Source: Azadirachta indica (lineage: Eukaryota; Streptophyta; Magnoliopsida; Sapindales; Meliaceae). From it: a DNA stretch of 64,000 bases. Made by a program: the position numbers and the translations under genes. Under the pieces are notes generated by a model. That model saw only the letters and a program-made list of their open reading frames with translations, was not told the DNA's origin and ran no database searches. Positions within the stretch are counted from its first letter, which is position 1, and every line of letters begins with the position of its first letter. Of the stretch, positions 63,064-64,000 are shown piece after piece. The stretch is from NCBI GenBank assembly GCA_022749755.1, contig CM040450.1, positions 10,438,913 to 10,502,912 on the forward strand, read 5' to 3'.

Positions 63064-64000
63064 ATAAAAAAAGCTCTCGTTAGCCTCAAATAAGCCTTAA
63101 GGGCATGGTATCATAAACTACACAAACTTTTGTTATTTCTTAGAATTATCAATTTATAGATAGACACCTTCTTATTAATTTATACATAGATGGATGTCAT
63201 AAAATATCTTTTAGTATATGTGGATGACTTGATTCTTACAAAGTAACAATTAACATCTTGAATACTTTATCCTCCAACTGGCAACAAAATTTTCACTTAA
63301 AGATCTTGGCAATCTTTCTTATTTCATTGGGGTTAAAGTCTTATCTCCAAAAATGGTATTCTCTTGTCTTAATACATGTATATTTATGATCTCTTTGAGA
63401 AAACCAATATGCTCAATGCTAACAAATAGCCATGTCATCAAATCATGTGTCAAGTCTTCAAGATGGTACTTCCTTATTATATGCTATAGAACATCGATCT
63501 ATTATTAGTGGGCTTCAATATCTCTCTTACTCGCCCAGATGTTACCTCATGTTCAATAAATTTTCTCAATTTATGCATCATCCTCAACATTAGGTTACAG
63601 CCAAACTATTACTCTATTATCTATGGGGTACAATCAAACTGTTTATTTCTTTATTGATAATTACCCTTATTACAACATGGTTTTTTTGACGTAGATTGGG
63701 TAGGAAATATGGATGATTATACATTCACAAGTGCTTATATCATGTTTCTTGGTTATAATGCAATTTCTTGAAGTTCAAAGAATTAACATACTGTTTATCC
63801 TCCACCAAAGTTGAGTATTGAGCAATTGCATCAATTTCTTAGGTTTTATTATTACTATAAGAACTATAAATCCAATCGGCTACCACACCAACAGTTTACT
63901 GTGATAATATTAGTGCTATATATCTATATGCAAATCCTATTTTTCACACTTGCATGAAACATATTGCCATAGATTTTTATTTCCTTCAAGAGTGCAAAAT
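63064..64000 (+). pseudogene. Copia reverse transcriptase / RNase H remnant, cut by the window end
   Basis: Frame-broken but readable copia motifs in order: LK-ALRAWYHKL near 63090, YVDDLILT near 63216, FSLKDLGNLSYFIGV near 63292, a QYLSYS/SQFMHHPQH segment near 63510-63590, and an RNase H end with ANPIFHTCMKHIAIDF near 63930-63980. Stops and shifts make it non-functional. It shares the orientation of the primer-binding site at 61773, but only about 1.3 kb separates the two, so gag, protease and integrase are absent or replaced. Confidence 0.85.

Noticed and set aside
1..64000. tRNA, rRNA, known plant miRNA genes and CRISPR arrays
   Set aside because: Scanned by eye for tRNA A/B boxes, rRNA and common miRNA mature sequences; apart from the SINE-like boxes near 9420-9480 none was found, and CRISPR is not expected in a plant.

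Overview
This is nuclear DNA from a flowering plant, almost certainly a eudicot. Genes are split into many short GT-AG exons, intergenic DNA is very AT-rich, and there are Ty1/copia retroelements, miniature inverted-repeat elements and long microsatellites. Three intact-looking genes were reconstructed by hand, all on the minus strand. In each, every exon junction keeps reading frame. Species cannot be fixed from the sequence alone.

Layout. (1) 1473-28455: a 22-exon class II starch branching enzyme gene (SBE2 type, 857 codons plus stop). Its intron 4 holds a complete but dead Ty1/copia element (18306-23369) in the opposite orientation. (2) 28456-34840: AT-rich intergenic DNA with the SBE promoter (TATA box and a G-box pair), a less AT-rich island near 31.1-31.4 kb, a Tourist-like MITE and two long-arm foldback elements. 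(3) 34841-36777: a 4-exon PPP-family phosphatase of the bacterial-like RLPH2 type (318 aa). (4) 36778-39681: intergenic, with a second Tourist-like MITE. (5) 39682-46179: a 20-exon full-size ABCG/PDR transporter (1460 aa), closest in my recollection to Arabidopsis ABCG34/ABCG39. A GA/CT tract and TATA box lie upstream. (6) 46.7-61.5 kb: gene-poor AT-rich DNA with more MITE copies, a 567-bp foldback element, tandem duplications and CT/AT microsatellites. (7) 61.5-64 kb: a second, rearranged copia element with an LTR end and primer-binding site, a TAA microsatellite of about 335 bp, and decayed reverse transcriptase/RNase H that runs off the window.

The genes do not form a pathway. The branching enzyme makes amylopectin branches in plastids. 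RLPH2 is a soluble phosphatase, with the plant members reported to prefer phosphotyrosine. The ABCG protein is a predicted plasma-membrane exporter, likely of defence metabolites or hormones. The most notable points are a starch gene that tolerates a roughly 5 kb antisense retroelement in an intron, several unlabelled inverted-repeat element families around the genes, and an internally duplicated intron 20. I found no convincing new biological system.
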